From Arthrobacter globiformis (GTDB lineage Bacteria > Actinomycetota > Actinomycetes > Actinomycetales > Micrococcaceae), in contig NZ_JAUSYZ010000001.1 of NCBI RefSeq assembly GCF_030817195.1, positions 4,216,001 through 4,280,000 of the forward strand: 64,000 bases of DNA, written 5' to 3'. The position numbers were made by a program, and so were the translations under genes. Positions 24,057 to 32,492 of this stretch are shown in pieces. Within the stretch, counting starts at the first letter, position 1. Each line of letters opens with the position of its first letter. The notes beneath the pieces are model-generated. The model did no database searches. It saw only the letters and a list, made by a program, of their open reading frames with translations, and was not told the origin of the DNA.

Positions 24057-25726
24057 AGGCCCAGCCGGGCGACGGCTTCCTCGCGCATCTCCACCTTGCG
24101 GACCTTCCCGGACACCGTCATGGGGAAGCTGTCGCGGACGTCGACGTAGCGGGGCACCTTGTAGTGAGCCAGCTTGCCGCGGCAGAACTCGGCCACCGCC
24201 GCCGCGTCCAGCGGTTCGGCCCCGGGCTTGAGGATGATGCAGGCCATGAGCTCCTCGCCGTATCTGGCATCGGGCACCCCGATCACCTGCACATCCTGGA
24301 TGGACGGATGCGTGTAGAGGAACTCCTCGATCTCGCGCGGGTAGATGTTCTCGCCGCCGCGGATCACCATGTCCTTCATTCGGCCCTCGATCACCACGTA
24401 CCCGTCGTCGTCCATGCGTGCCAGGTCGCCGGTGTGCATCCAGCCGTCCGCGTCGATGGCCTCGGCAGTCTTGTCCGGCTGGTTCCAGTACCCCTGCATG
24501 ACTGCGTAGCCGCGGGTGCACAGTTCACCGATTTCGCCGCGCTCCACCACTTCCCCGGCCAGGTCCACGATCTTGCTTTCCAGCCGCGGCATGGTGCGCC
24601 CCACGGTTTCCGTCCGCTGCTGCAGCGTGTCCCCGGCGCGGGTCATGGTGGACACGGGCGACGTCTCGGTCATGCCGTAGCAGATGGCCACGTCCTTCAT
24701 GTTCATCTCGGAAATCACCCGGTTCATCACCTCGATGGGGCACAGCGAGCCGGCCATCACGCCGGTGCGGAGGGTGGAGAGGTCGTACGAGGCGAAGTCG
24801 GGCAGCGCGAGCTCGGCGATGAACATGGTGGGAACCCCGTACAGGGAGGTGCCGCCGAAATCCTGCACCGCCTCCAGTGCGGCGGCCGGCGTGAACCCGC
24901 GTCCCGGGATGATCGTCGCGGCACCGTGGCTCAGCGCGTTCAGGTTGCCGATCACCATCCCGAAGCAGTGGTAGAACGGCACCGGAATCACCACCCGGTC
25001 GCGCTCGGTGTAGTTGAGCAGCTCGCCAATGGAGTACCCGTTGTTGAGAATGTTGTGGTGCGTGAGCGTGGCGCCCTTGGGGAAGCCCGTGGTTCCGGAC
25101 GTGTACTGCAGGTTGATGGGATCGTGCGGGTCGAGGCCCGCCATGCGGGCCTTCAGTTCGGAATGCCCGACGGCGTCCGCCCGCTTGAGCAGCTCAGCGT
25201 ACGTCAGCTCCTGCTCACCCAACGGGACTCCGGCGTCGAGCCCTTCCATATCGAAGTCCGGCAGGAACACAAGCTCACGGAGGTCGGGGCAACCGGCGAG
25301 CGTCTGGCGTGCCATTCCCACGTAGTCGCTGTTCCGGTCCGACGGCGCCGTGACCAGCGTCCGCATGCCGTTCTGCTTCACCACGAACTCCAGCTCGTGG
25401 CTGCGGTAGGACGGATTCACGTTGACCAGGACCGCCCCGATCTTCGCCGTGGCGTACTGCAGGATGGTCCATTCCGCGCAGTTCGGGCTCCAGATGCCGA
25501 CCCGCTCCCCCTTCGCGACGCCCAGGGCGAGGAGTGCGCGGGCCAGGCGGTCGACGTCGTCGTTCAGTTTGGTGTAGCTCCACCGGCGGGCGTCCGCCCC
25601 CGGCACGGCGGCGGCCTCGATCAGCGCGTCATGCAGGGGGAACTGCGCCACCACGCGCTCAAAGTTCTCGCCGATGGTTTCCTCGAGCAGGGGGACGTCC
25701 GCGTCCCCGGCGGTGTAAGCGCGCAT
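24053..25726 (-). CDS. Acyl-CoA synthetase / AMP-dependent ligase (FadD-like)
   Basis: 557 residues of the ANL superfamily: P-loop YTSGTTGFPKGATLTHHN (about 198-215), YGMTETSP (about 343-350), GYAVMQGYWN and the A8 hinge with GRMKDMVIRGGENIYPREIE. The last Lys region SGKVRKVEMRE is present. It activates fatty or aryl acids as acyl-adenylates and transfers them to CoA, with chain-length preference unreadable. Its last codon and stop lie within a repeat unit. It is divergent from the ABM gene. Confidence 0.92.
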   Translation of the reverse strand: MRAYTAGDADVPLLEETIGENFERVVAQFPLHDALIEAAAVPGADARRWSYTKLNDDVDRLARALLALGVAKGERVGIWSPNCAEWTILQYATAKIGAVLVNVNPSYRSHELEFVVKQNGMRTLVTAPSDRNSDYVGMARQTLAGCPDLRELVFLPDFDMEGLDAGVPLGEQELTYAELLKRADAVGHSELKARMAGLDPHDPINLQYTSGTTGFPKGATLTHHNILNNGYSIGELLNYTERDRVVIPVPFYHCFGMVIGNLNALSHGAATIIPGRGFTPAAALEAVQDFGGTSLYGVPTMFIAELALPDFASYDLSTLRTGVMAGSLCPIEVMNRVISEMNMKDVAICYGMTETSPVSTMTRAGDTLQQRTETVGRTMPRLESKIVDLAGEVVERGEIGELCTRGYAVMQGYWNQPDKTAEAIDADGWMHTGDLARMDDDGYVVIEGRMKDMVIRGGENIYPREIEEFLYTHPSIQDVQVIGVPDARYGEELMACIILKPGAEPLDAAAVAEFCRGKLAHYKVPRYVDVRDSFPMTVSGKVRKVEMREEAVARLGL

Positions 25727-25816
25727 GATGGCACGCTATCAAGCAGCCCGGTGCTAGAGAAGCAATACGGCCGACCGGTTCGGTGTAACAGGTCCGGGCA
25801 CGCCGTTGGGGGCCGG

Positions 25817-25822
25817 TATTGT
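25817..25822 (+). promoter_or_regulatory. -10 element for leaderless ABM mRNA
   Basis: TATTGT 7 nt before the ATG at 25830. No ribosome-binding site. Confidence 0.5.
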
Positions 25823-25829
25823 GAAATCC

Positions 25830-26108
25830 ATGAGTGCACCCATCGACCTGCAGGCCACGTTCATCCCCAACGACGGCGAGTTCTACCGTGTGAAGCTCGC
25901 CCTGGAAATCGCCATTGACGAGGTAGTCAACGAGCCCGGCTGCATCCGCTACGAGCTCACCGAGGCGACGGAGGAGAAGCTGGTCCTGACCGAGCGGTGG
26001 GAGTCGGAAGAGGCCCTCGACGCGCACTCCAAGGGCATCGCCCTGCAGGACCTGAATGAATCCCTCAGCGCCCTCCTGGCCGAACCGGTCCAGGTGGAAC
26101 GCCTCTAG
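25830..26108 (+). CDS. Antibiotic biosynthesis monooxygenase-like (ABM) small protein
   Basis: 92 residues with a ferredoxin-like ABM fold: a first strand, AIDEVVNEPGCIRYELTEA, LVLTERWESEEALDAHSKG and a last helix. Family members are small dimeric quinol or cofactor-free monooxygenases such as YgiN, so this is a probable quinol-type enzyme of unknown substrate. The start is set at 25830 because the TATTGT box is 7 nt away. A longer frame from TTG at 25806 is less likely. Confidence 0.83.
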   Translation: MSAPIDLQATFIPNDGEFYRVKLALEIAIDEVVNEPGCIRYELTEATEEKLVLTERWESEEALDAHSKGIALQDLNESLSALLAEPVQVERL

Positions 26109-26125
26109 TCCCCCACACCAAAACG

Positions 26126-26171
26126 ACGTGGACCCACACCCGCAGGTTTCCCTGGCGGCGTGGGCCCACGT
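26126..26171. terminator. Bidirectional terminator-type hairpin
   Basis: ACGTGGACCCAC pairs with GTGGGCCCACGT with one mismatch, between the converging ABM and thioredoxin genes. TTGCTGTTT follows on the plus strand. Confidence 0.7.
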
Positions 26172-26221
26172 TGCTGTTTAAGGAGCGCTTGGATTAACGA
26201 GCGCTTGGAAGTCAGCGGTCT

Positions 26222-26656
26222 TTAGAAGTCGGGGATCTGCGAGCCGTCCTGGGGCCCGGCAGTTTTGGCGCTGTTGCCCGCCGCTGCGGCGGCCTCGGCC
26301 TGGGAGCGGGCCACGTGCGCGTGGACTTCCTCCATGTCGAGCGCCTTGACGGCGTCGATGACCTGCTCGAGCTGCGGGGCGGCCAGCGCACCCGGCTGCG
26401 AGAAGACGAGCACCTTCTCGCGGAATGCCATCAGCGTGGGAATCGAGGAGATGCCCGCCTCCGCTGCCAGCTGCTGCTCCGCCTCGGTGTCCACCTTCGC
26501 GAAGACGACGTCCGGGTGCTTCTCAGACACGGCGGAGTACGTGGGAGCAAACTGGCGGCACGGGCCACACCATTCAGCCCAGAAGTCCACCAGGACAATG
26601 TCGTTGCCCTCGATGGTCGATGCGAACTGTTCACCTGTGATGTCGACGGTAGCCAT
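26222..26656 (-). CDS. trxA: Thioredoxin with C-terminal extension
   Basis: 144 residues. A standard thioredoxin domain (1-105) has the redox motif WCGPC (Cys30, Cys33) and the cis-Pro ISSIPTLMAF. Residues 106-144 are an extra Ala-rich tail (EVHAHVARSQAEAAAAA) not found in the core protein. It is a cytoplasmic disulfide reductase working with thioredoxin reductase. Confidence 0.93.
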   Translation of the reverse strand: MATVDITGEQFASTIEGNDIVLVDFWAEWCGPCRQFAPTYSAVSEKHPDVVFAKVDTEAEQQLAAEAGISSIPTLMAFREKVLVFSQPGALAAPQLEQVIDAVKALDMEEVHAHVARSQAEAAAAAGNSAKTAGPQDGSQIPDF

Positions 26657-27058
26657 GGTTTAACCGTACGCGAGGCGTGTCCGTAAGTCCCGCGGGCGGG
26701 AGCCATGTTCGCTCCCCGCGTCACCGGGAATATTCTGGGCCCGCGACTCGGGCTCAGGCGTCCGGGGCAGCCTGCGCTCCCGGGCGCTTCCCGCAAAACC
26801 TGCGGCTAATGCGGCAAAACAAGTGCCCTCTCTTGGAAAAACAGGTATTCCCTACTCGTGCGGGGCCCTGCCGTGCTTCCTACACTCGAATCAGGGCTGG
26901 GGCCGGCACGTTAGCGAGCAGCGTGCACCACTCATGAATAGCGGTCATGCGCCCCATATGCCCCGCTTCCGCCCTTGGGCCCGAGCGCCTCCTGTGTCTG
27001 CGCGTCACCGTCCGCCGCGCACCCGGAAACCCGCCTGCGCACGAAGCAAAGGTCGGCC
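26657..27058. other. 402-bp region before the LysM gene, without a gene
   Basis: No convincing gene or RNA. CTACACTCGAA at 26878-26888 recurs at 28151-28161 before the next exported gene and contains the -10-like TACACT, so it may be the promoter, with a leader of about 165 nt. I looked for ydaO-type riboswitch landmarks, common before actinobacterial cell-wall genes, and did not find them. Confidence 0.35.
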
Positions 27059-28108
27059 ATGAACCAACAGGAGACGCCAGATCCCCAGAACACGTCTGGC
27101 CCCGACAACGATCAGCGGCGCCTTCCATCGGCGCTGAGCACACCGGAGCCGGAAAGCTTCGTCAGCCCTGTCCGGGGCCGGCATGCGCCGCTGGCCGGGA
27201 GGCCCGCTGCCCGGCTGCTGCTCATTTCCGCTGCAGTGTCCGCCGCGCTGTTGGCGGCGTCGGCGGGCGTCAGTGCGCTGGTGGCGTCCGACGGCGGGAG
27301 CCCGGCTGCCGCCGTCGGCCAGCCGGCCGCCGTCGAACAGCCGGCGCTCGCGACGTCGTCCGCGGCAGCCGCCGCACCGGCCGCCAGCGTGCCGGCTGCC
27401 AGCGTGCCGGCCAGGGCCGTGGCCGCGGCACCCGCCACCACAGCGCAGGCAAAAGCACCTTCGAAGCCAGCTGCCAAGCCGCCAACCAAGGCGACAGTAA
27501 AGGCACCCCTGAAAACCGCAACCGTCCGCAAGGTTGCGCCGGCCCCTGCGCCCAAGCCCACCACCTACCGGGTGGTTGCCGGCGACACGGTCAGCTCCAT
27601 CGCGGCACGCTTCAGCGTCAGCACCGGCGGTGTGCTGGCAGCCAACGGCCTTGGCCCCAGCTCCGTCATTGTTCCGGGCCAGGTGCTCAAGCTCAGCGGC
27701 CCCGCGGTGTCAGCACCCGCACCGGCTCCCGCTCTGGCTCCAGCGCCCGCACCCGTTCCTGCACCGGCACCGGCTCCTGCCGTGAGGACCATTTATGTGG
27801 CTGGCGCCGGCGGCCAGGCGATGGTGGACAGCTGCATCGGGCCCATCCACTTCACGCCCACCGACGGATACTCGCTCTTCATCACCGAGCACGACTTCTG
27901 TGGCGGCTGGGCCCGGTTCTCAGGAATCGGCGTCGGCGAGCGCGTGGACCTCCCGGGCTACGGCTCGTACCGGGTCTCGGCCCGGGGCCAGGTGCCGAAC
28001 CCCGGCACCACCAACGACGTCGCTGCGGTGTTCGGCGGGTTCCCCCGGGCAGTCCTGCAAACCTGCATTCCGGGCACCACCCAGATGCTTGTCATCGCGC
28101 TCAACTGA
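27059..28108 (+). CDS. Secreted/anchored LysM protein with a degenerate sortase-like C-terminus
   Basis: 349 residues. Residues about 57-80 form a membrane or signal helix (LLLISAAVSAALLAASAGVSALV). A long Ala/Pro/Lys linker follows. Residues about 167-212 are a LysM peptidoglycan-binding domain (TYRVVAGDTVSSIAARFSV...VIVPGQVLKL). After a second Pro/Ala linker, residues about 243-349 show the end pattern of a sortase: ITEHD (His278), a YRV strand and LQTCIPGTTQMLV (Cys336). Sortases have an Arg at the position of Met343, so catalysis is doubtful. AAAGG is 7 nt before the start. Confidence 0.8.
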   Translation: MNQQETPDPQNTSGPDNDQRRLPSALSTPEPESFVSPVRGRHAPLAGRPAARLLLISAAVSAALLAASAGVSALVASDGGSPAAAVGQPAAVEQPALATSSAAAAAPAASVPAASVPARAVAAAPATTAQAKAPSKPAAKPPTKATVKAPLKTATVRKVAPAPAPKPTTYRVVAGDTVSSIAARFSVSTGGVLAANGLGPSSVIVPGQVLKLSGPAVSAPAPAPALAPAPAPVPAPAPAPAVRTIYVAGAGGQAMVDSCIGPIHFTPTDGYSLFITEHDFCGGWARFSGIGVGERVDLPGYGSYRVSARGQVPNPGTTNDVAAVFGGFPRAVLQTCIPGTTQMLVIALN

Positions 28109-28224
28109 CCGCGCCGACGACTCCGTGCCCCAAGCCCGGCCGGGAGTTGCTCTACACTCGAAGGCAGACCCACCGGGCGTAACCTCAGCAGCACACATCG
28201 CACCCCAATGACGGGAGGCACCCC

Positions 28225-29274
28225 ATGCGCCGCAATCGTCTTATCGCTGGAACGTCCGTTTTCCTCCTGGGCGTCGCTGGTCTGTGGGCCGTGTCCCTCG
28301 CTATCGGCGGTGGTAGCAACGTTGAGGGAGTGCCACAACCAACTGCGACTCAGGCTGGGCCACGCCCACCGTTACCCACCGAGACCGCCTTACATTCCGG
28401 TGACGTGAGGATCGCCGCTGTCGGTGACATGAACGGCGAGAAGTCGCTTGCACCGGATAGCCCGTCCGGGCGGAACGGTGCGGCGATCACTGCGCTCGTG
28501 CAGAACAAGCAGATTGACGCGTTCCTGGGGCTCGGGGACTTCCAGTACGACACGCCGTACTGCGCTGACTACGTGAAGTACTGGACGCCGCTTTGGGGTG
28601 GCACGAAACCCAAATTGTACTGGGTGTCCGCACCCAACCATGACTGGCAACCCGGACGGAACGAAGACCTCGACAACTTTATGAACGGCCAATGCCCGGG
28701 CGCCCCCGCGAAGGCTGCAATCAACCAGCAGCGTGGGTTCATCAGGAACGGGCAACCGTACTCGAAGGACTTCGGGAACTGGCACTTCGCGTTCCTGTCG
28801 TCCGCGCAGTGGCGGTACAGCCCGACACAGGCTCGGACGTTGACGACGTGGCTGGACGACGACCTCGCTGCCGCGCGGGCCGCGGGTAAGCACCTGGCGG
28901 TCGTGCACCACGACCCGTACTTCACGTCGGACACCGACGGACATAGCCGGTCCGCTGACCTCAAACCGTGGATCGACGTGATGTGGAAGCACCGGGTGCG
29001 ACTCACCCTGTCAGGCTCACAACACAACTACGAACGCTCATGTCCGGTCAACAACGCTGACCAGTGCGTCAGTGACGGGATGACTGCGTTCCAGGTTTCC
29101 ACGGGAGGTATCGGTCTCCGATCCTTCACTAGCAGTCCGTCGTACATCGTGAAGCGGTTCAGCGACACTCACGGCTTCCTAAGGATGACACTCCGCGCCA
29201 ACGGGTCTTTCGACTGGAACTTCGTTCCAACGTCCGGGTCTGGCACGGACGCAGGCACGCATCCTGCACCGTAG
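28225..29274 (+). CDS. Exported metallophosphoesterase
   Basis: 349 residues. The N-terminus is an uncleaved or cleaved export helix (LIAGTSVFLLGVAGLWAVSL). The body has the metal-ligand motifs of calcineurin-like phosphoesterases in order: GDMN, GLGDFQYD, PNHDW, VVHHDPY and SGSQHNYERSC. It probably hydrolyses phosphate esters outside the membrane. GGGAGG is 7 nt before the ATG. Its codon use (more third-position A/T and mixed CGA/CGG/GCT use) differs somewhat from the neighbours, and it lies beside the tRNA-Tyr/IS region, which hints at acquisition, a weak argument. Confidence 0.87.
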   Translation: MRRNRLIAGTSVFLLGVAGLWAVSLAIGGGSNVEGVPQPTATQAGPRPPLPTETALHSGDVRIAAVGDMNGEKSLAPDSPSGRNGAAITALVQNKQIDAFLGLGDFQYDTPYCADYVKYWTPLWGGTKPKLYWVSAPNHDWQPGRNEDLDNFMNGQCPGAPAKAAINQQRGFIRNGQPYSKDFGNWHFAFLSSAQWRYSPTQARTLTTWLDDDLAAARAAGKHLAVVHHDPYFTSDTDGHSRSADLKPWIDVMWKHRVRLTLSGSQHNYERSCPVNNADQCVSDGMTAFQVSTGGIGLRSFTSSPSYIVKRFSDTHGFLRMTLRANGSFDWNFVPTSGSGTDAGTHPAP

Positions 29275-29324
29275 TAAGAGCCGCAAAGACCGCCGCCTTC
29301 TTCTTCCTCCCGTTGGAGGGCATG

Positions 29325-29368
29325 AAAAAACCCGCCTTCCTACCTTTCAGTAGGTCAGACGGGTTTTT
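29325..29368. terminator. Displaced terminator of tRNA-Tyr (also serves the phosphoesterase)
   Basis: AAAAAACCCG pairs with CGGGTTTTT, with an inner CCTAC/GTAGG stem. On the minus strand it ends in TTTTTT, the form expected a few nucleotides after a tRNA. Joining the left target copy (29372-29387) to it reconstructs a tRNA-Tyr followed at once by this terminator. Confidence 0.75.
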
Positions 29369-29371
29369 CCG

Positions 29372-29387
29372 TGGGTGGCAGATGAGG
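29372..29387. repeat. Left 16-bp target-site duplication of the IS481 element
   Basis: TGGGTGGCAGATGAGG, identical to 30733-30748. It is a copy of the 3' end of tRNA-Tyr. Confidence 0.8.
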
Positions 29388-29496
29388 TGTCTAGTTTCAC
29401 GACATAGTTGACGCATGAGTCGGGACATCGTTGACAGGTGATGCTTGTCCGGTGAGTCGGGACATCGTTGACACTTTGGTGTTGCTTGGATGGCTC

Positions 29497-30711
29497 ATGT
29501 CGAAGCAGAAAGTCATCGTCCTGGCGGTCACGGTCCAAGGGTTATCGGTCAGCGAGACCGCGCGCAGGTACGGGGTGAGCCGTCAATGGGTTCATGAACT
29601 CCTCGATCGCCACCGCGCCGGCGGACTCCCGGCCGTCGAACCCCGATCGCGGCGCCCGAAGAGCAATCCCCGCGCTACCGGGGCCGGTATCGCCGAACGC
29701 ATTCTCGGGCTGCGCAACGAACTGACCGCGGCCGGCCTCGACGCCGGCCCGGTCACGATCGCCTGGCACCTCGAACGCGAAAATCTGCGGGCGCCCTCGA
29801 CCTCGACGATCCGCCGGATCCTGCACGCCGCAGGCCTGATCACCCCGGAGCCGAAGAAGCGGCCCAAAGCCTCGCTGCACCGCTTCGAAGCGCACCAGCC
29901 CAACGAAACCTGGCAGTCCGACTTCACCCACTGGGCCCTGGCCGACGGCACCGACACCGAGATCCTGAACTTCCTCGATGACCACTCCCGCTACCTGCTC
30001 GCCTGCACCGCCTACCGGCCGGTGACCGTCAGCGCCGTGGTGGCGACCTTCCTCTCCTGCGCCGCCGAGTACGGACTCCCGGCCTCGACCCTGACGGACA
30101 ACGGCATGGTCTACACGACCCGCCTCGCCGGTGGCAAAGGCGGACGGAACGCCTTCGAACACCAGCTCCACGCCCTGGGCATCACGCAAAAGAACGGCTC
30201 CCCGAACCACCCGCAGACCCGGGGAAAGATCGAACGGTTCCACCAGACCCTCAAACGCTGGCTGACCGGGCAGCCCCGCGCCCACACCCTCCAGGACCTC
30301 AACGAACAGCTGGGAAAGTTCCGGCACATCTACAACCACGAACGCCCGCACCGGGCCCTGGACCGGAGCACCCCGGCCGACGCTTACACCGCAACACCCA
30401 AAGCCGCCCCCGCGGTCGCCAGGCAAGGCGATCACTGGCGCCAGCGCATCGATCGAGTGGACCGGTTCGGGAAACTCACCCTCCGCCACGCCGGCCGGCT
30501 CCATCACATCGGCATCGGCCGCGTCCACGCCGGCAAACACGTCCTGATGCTCATCCACGACACCGACGTCACCATCAGCGACACCGCCACCGGCGAGATC
30601 ATCCGGGAGCTCACCATCGACCCAACCCGGGACTACCAGCCCAGACAAAGAAAAACACCCCGGTCCGAAGACCGGGGTGTTTTTGTCAATGATGACTCGA
30701 CTCATCCGTAA
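29497..30711 (+). CDS. IS481-family transposase
   Basis: 404 residues. The N-terminal helix-turn-helix (LSVSETARRYGVSRQWVHELL) is followed by a rve/DDE integrase core: WQSDFTHW (first Asp), TLTDNGMVY (second Asp) and GKIERFHQTLK (Glu). The core looks intact. The start at MSKQKV (29497) is preferred to an upstream in-frame GTG/ATG within the terminal repeat. The C-terminal codons overlap the internal terminator hairpin. Confidence 0.9.
   Translation: MSKQKVIVLAVTVQGLSVSETARRYGVSRQWVHELLDRHRAGGLPAVEPRSRRPKSNPRATGAGIAERILGLRNELTAAGLDAGPVTIAWHLERENLRAPSTSTIRRILHAAGLITPEPKKRPKASLHRFEAHQPNETWQSDFTHWALADGTDTEILNFLDDHSRYLLACTAYRPVTVSAVVATFLSCAAEYGLPASTLTDNGMVYTTRLAGGKGGRNAFEHQLHALGITQKNGSPNHPQTRGKIERFHQTLKRWLTGQPRAHTLQDLNEQLGKFRHIYNHERPHRALDRSTPADAYTATPKAAPAVARQGDHWRQRIDRVDRFGKLTLRHAGRLHHIGIGRVHAGKHVLMLIHDTDVTISDTATGEIIRELTIDPTRDYQPRQRKTPRSEDRGVFVNDDSTHP
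30651..30684. terminator. Intrinsic terminator inside the IS end
   Basis: AAAAACACCCCGGTC pairs perfectly with GACCGGGGTGTTTTT over a CGAA loop. It terminates in both directions, including readthrough from tRNA-Tyr, and lies over the last transposase codons. Confidence 0.85.
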
Positions 30712-30732
30712 AGGATGTCTCGACTCATCACA

Positions 30733-30748
30733 TGGGTGGCAGATGAGG
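30733..30748. repeat. Right 16-bp target-site duplication, within tRNA-Tyr 3' end
   Basis: TGGGTGGCAGATGAGG, the counterpart of 29372-29387. Twelve of its 16 bp lie in the tRNA-Tyr gene, so the tRNA remains complete on the right side of the IS. Confidence 0.8.
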
Positions 30749-30818
30749 GATTCGAACCCCCGTAGGCGTTGCCAGCTGATTTACAGTCAGCCCCCTTTGG
30801 CCGCTCGGGTAATCTGCC
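30737..30818 (-). tRNA. tRNA-Tyr (GTA)
   Basis: An 82-nt type II tRNA with a long variable arm. The acceptor GGCAGAT pairs with ATCTGCC, the anticodon loop is CTGTAAAT with anticodon GTA, and the T-arm is GGGGGTTCGAATCCC. CCA is not encoded. Its 3' end was duplicated by the neighbouring IS insertion but the gene is intact. Confidence 0.95.
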
Positions 30819-30933
30819 GAACTTCAAAAGAAGATCACCACGGCTTTGTTTCCATCACCGCGGCAAGACAACCTTACAGAACTTCTGCCGAAGAATAAAA
30901 TCGGGGATCCGCAGTCCGAAAATCCGCGGAAAA

Positions 30934-31188
30934 TCAGGCTTCGCCAAGGATCCGGCCGGCCAGCTTGGCCTCAAACCGCAGCGCCTGCTCCTCGGTGATC
31001 TGGTTGAGCTGCACTGCCCGCTGGAGATCCGCCTGCACTCCTTCCAGCCGGGTCGAGGCGTCAGCGACGGGGCTGAGAATGATGGATGCCGCCACGGCAG
31101 CGGCGGCCACGGATGAGGCGGCGGTGGCGATGGTCCCGGCGGCTGCGGCGGTGGACCTGGTGACGTAGCGGACGGCCTTATGGGTCAT
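30934..31188 (-). CDS. Small hypothetical protein, 84 residues
   Basis: Starts MTHKAVRYVTRST, then an Ala/Ser-rich hydrophobic segment (about 15-43) that could span the membrane, then a soluble amphipathic tail (GVQADLQRAVQLNQITEEQALRFEAKL, quoted here in shortened form as QLNQITEEQALRFE). GGAAGG lies 7 nt before the ATG at 31188. I do not recognise a family. Confidence 0.55.
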   Translation of the reverse strand: MTHKAVRYVTRSTAAAAGTIATAASSVAAAAVAASIILSPVADASTRLEGVQADLQRAVQLNQITEEQALRFEAKLAGRILGEA

Positions 31189-31384
31189 TGCTTTCCTTCC
31201 GAGCGGCTTCCAACTGCTACAACTGTGGGCGCCGAAACTTCGTTCCCGCCATGACTCGGCTATGAGTGAACTGTGAATGGCGCCCACCTTCACATCCTTG
31301 CCATCCGTACTACGCTGGAATCCAGATATCCACACCCGCCTGAGCCTCCCGCCCGGGCGACGCATGCACCAGCAAAGGAGAGTC

Positions 31385-31876
31385 ATGGCAGGCGAGTCCA
31401 CATTCGACGTCGTAAGCAAGGTAGACAAGCAGGAGGTGGCCAACGCGCTGAACCAGGCGCAGAAGGAACTCGCCCAGCGGTACGACTTCAAGGGCGTCGG
31501 CGCCGAGGTCGACTTCAGCGGCGAAAAGATCCTGATGAAGGCGAACTCAGAGGAGCGCGTCCTGGCAGTCCTCGACGTGCTGCAGTCCAAGCTCATCCGC
31601 CGCGGCATCTCACTCAAGTCCCTGGACACCGGCGAGCCCTACGCATCCGGCAAGGAATACCGGCTGGAGGCCTCTATCAAGGAAGGCATCGCACAGGACC
31701 TCGCCAAGAAGATCAACAAGCTCATCCGTGACGAGGCCCCGAAGTCCGTCAAGTCCCAGATCCAGGGCGATGAACTCCGCGTCACGTCCAAGTCCCGCGA
31801 CGATCTGCAGGCCACCATGGCACTGCTGAAGGACTTCGACGAGGCAGACCTGCAGTTCGTCAACTTCCGCAGCTAG
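31385..31876 (+). CDS. YajQ family cyclic-di-GMP/nucleotide-binding protein
   Basis: 163 residues with the YajQ pattern: FDVVSKVDKQEVANALNQA, YDFKGVGAEVDF, KIVV-type strand and SKSRDDLQATMALLK, followed by LQFVNFR. YajQ proteins bind nucleotides, in some bacteria cyclic di-GMP, and affect transcription. Ligand here is not shown. AAAGGAGAG is 4 nt before the ATG at 31385, so the longer frame is not used. Confidence 0.92.
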   Translation: MAGESTFDVVSKVDKQEVANALNQAQKELAQRYDFKGVGAEVDFSGEKILMKANSEERVLAVLDVLQSKLIRRGISLKSLDTGEPYASGKEYRLEASIKEGIAQDLAKKINKLIRDEAPKSVKSQIQGDELRVTSKSRDDLQATMALLKDFDEADLQFVNFRS

Positions 31877-31951
31877 GAAACTTCCGCCGCTCCCGCCGAG
31901 CGCCGACCGCACACGTGGCGACGCGGAAACGGTCTGGCGACGCGCAAACGG

Positions 31952-31983
31952 GCTGCCGACACTGGAATTCCGGTGTCGGCAGC
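31952..31983. terminator. Palindromic terminator after yajQ
   Basis: GCTGCCGACAC pairs with GTGTCGGCAGC around GGAATTCC. The 32-bp near-perfect palindrome lies 76 nt past the yajQ stop and before the GNAT gene. Confidence 0.7.
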
Positions 31984-32033
31984 CTGTTAGCGCGTCATGG
32001 GTAACTTTCTGTGTCGCAACGAAAGGACAGAGC

Positions 32034-32492
32034 ATGAAGTTCGCGGTCACCCCTGAGCCGTGGGACGCCGAGGACGGGGCGAGGCTCCGCAGCATGCAGC
32101 GGAGTGAACTGGATGCACGCTACGGCAGCGATGACCACGAGCCGGGTTCCGCGCCCAGCGCCGAGGACATCACCGTGTTCCTGGTGGCCCGGAACCACGA
32201 AGGGACGGCCGTTGCCTGCGGCGCCCTGCGCAGGCTGGACGCCGCATCCGCGGAGATCAAGAGGATGTTCGTGCTGCCCCACCACCGCGGAAGCGGAGCC
32301 GCAACGGCGGTTCTCCGAAGCCTGGAAGCCGAGGCCGCCCGCCTGGGCCTGAGCGAGCTCAAACTGGAAACCGGCACAGCCCAGCCCGACGCCATACGTT
32401 TCTACGAGCGCGAGGGCTACCGCCTGATCGACAACTTCGGGCCCTACGCGGGCGAGCCGCTGTCCGTCTGCTACGCCCGCTCGCTGGTCTGA
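32034..32492 (+). CDS. GNAT-family N-acetyltransferase
   Basis: 152 residues with the acetyl-CoA pyrophosphate loop (VLPHHRGSGAATAVLRSLE), preceded by the AEIKRMFV strand, and a final FYEREGYRL motif. The acceptor is unknown. AAAGGACAGAGC precedes the ATG by a normal distance. Confidence 0.92.
   Translation: MKFAVTPEPWDAEDGARLRSMQRSELDARYGSDDHEPGSAPSAEDITVFLVARNHEGTAVACGALRRLDAASAEIKRMFVLPHHRGSGAATAVLRSLEAEAARLGLSELKLETGTAQPDAIRFYEREGYRLIDNFGPYAGEPLSVCYARSLV

Larger units (their letters stand above)
29388..30732 (+). mobile_element. IS481-family insertion sequence, 1,345 bp
   Basis: The outer 49 bp of the two ends align without gaps (left from TGTCTAG, right in reverse complement from TGTGATG) and begin and end TGT...ACA, as in IS481. 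Each end has two copies of a TGAGTCG(G/A)GACATCGTTGACA-like motif (29416-29436 and 29453-29473 at the left, 30684-30704 and 30708-30727 at the right), probable transposase sites. A 16-bp direct repeat flanks the element. It encloses one transposase gene and an internal terminator. Confidence 0.88.

Noticed and set aside
26657..27058. ydaO/cyclic di-AMP riboswitch before the LysM gene
   Set aside because: The position fits but none of its conserved blocks was seen.
29372..30748. Genomic island with att sites at tRNA-Tyr
   Set aside because: The direct repeats sit exactly at the IS481 ends, which align with each other, and no integrase or cargo lies between; a target-site duplication explains them.
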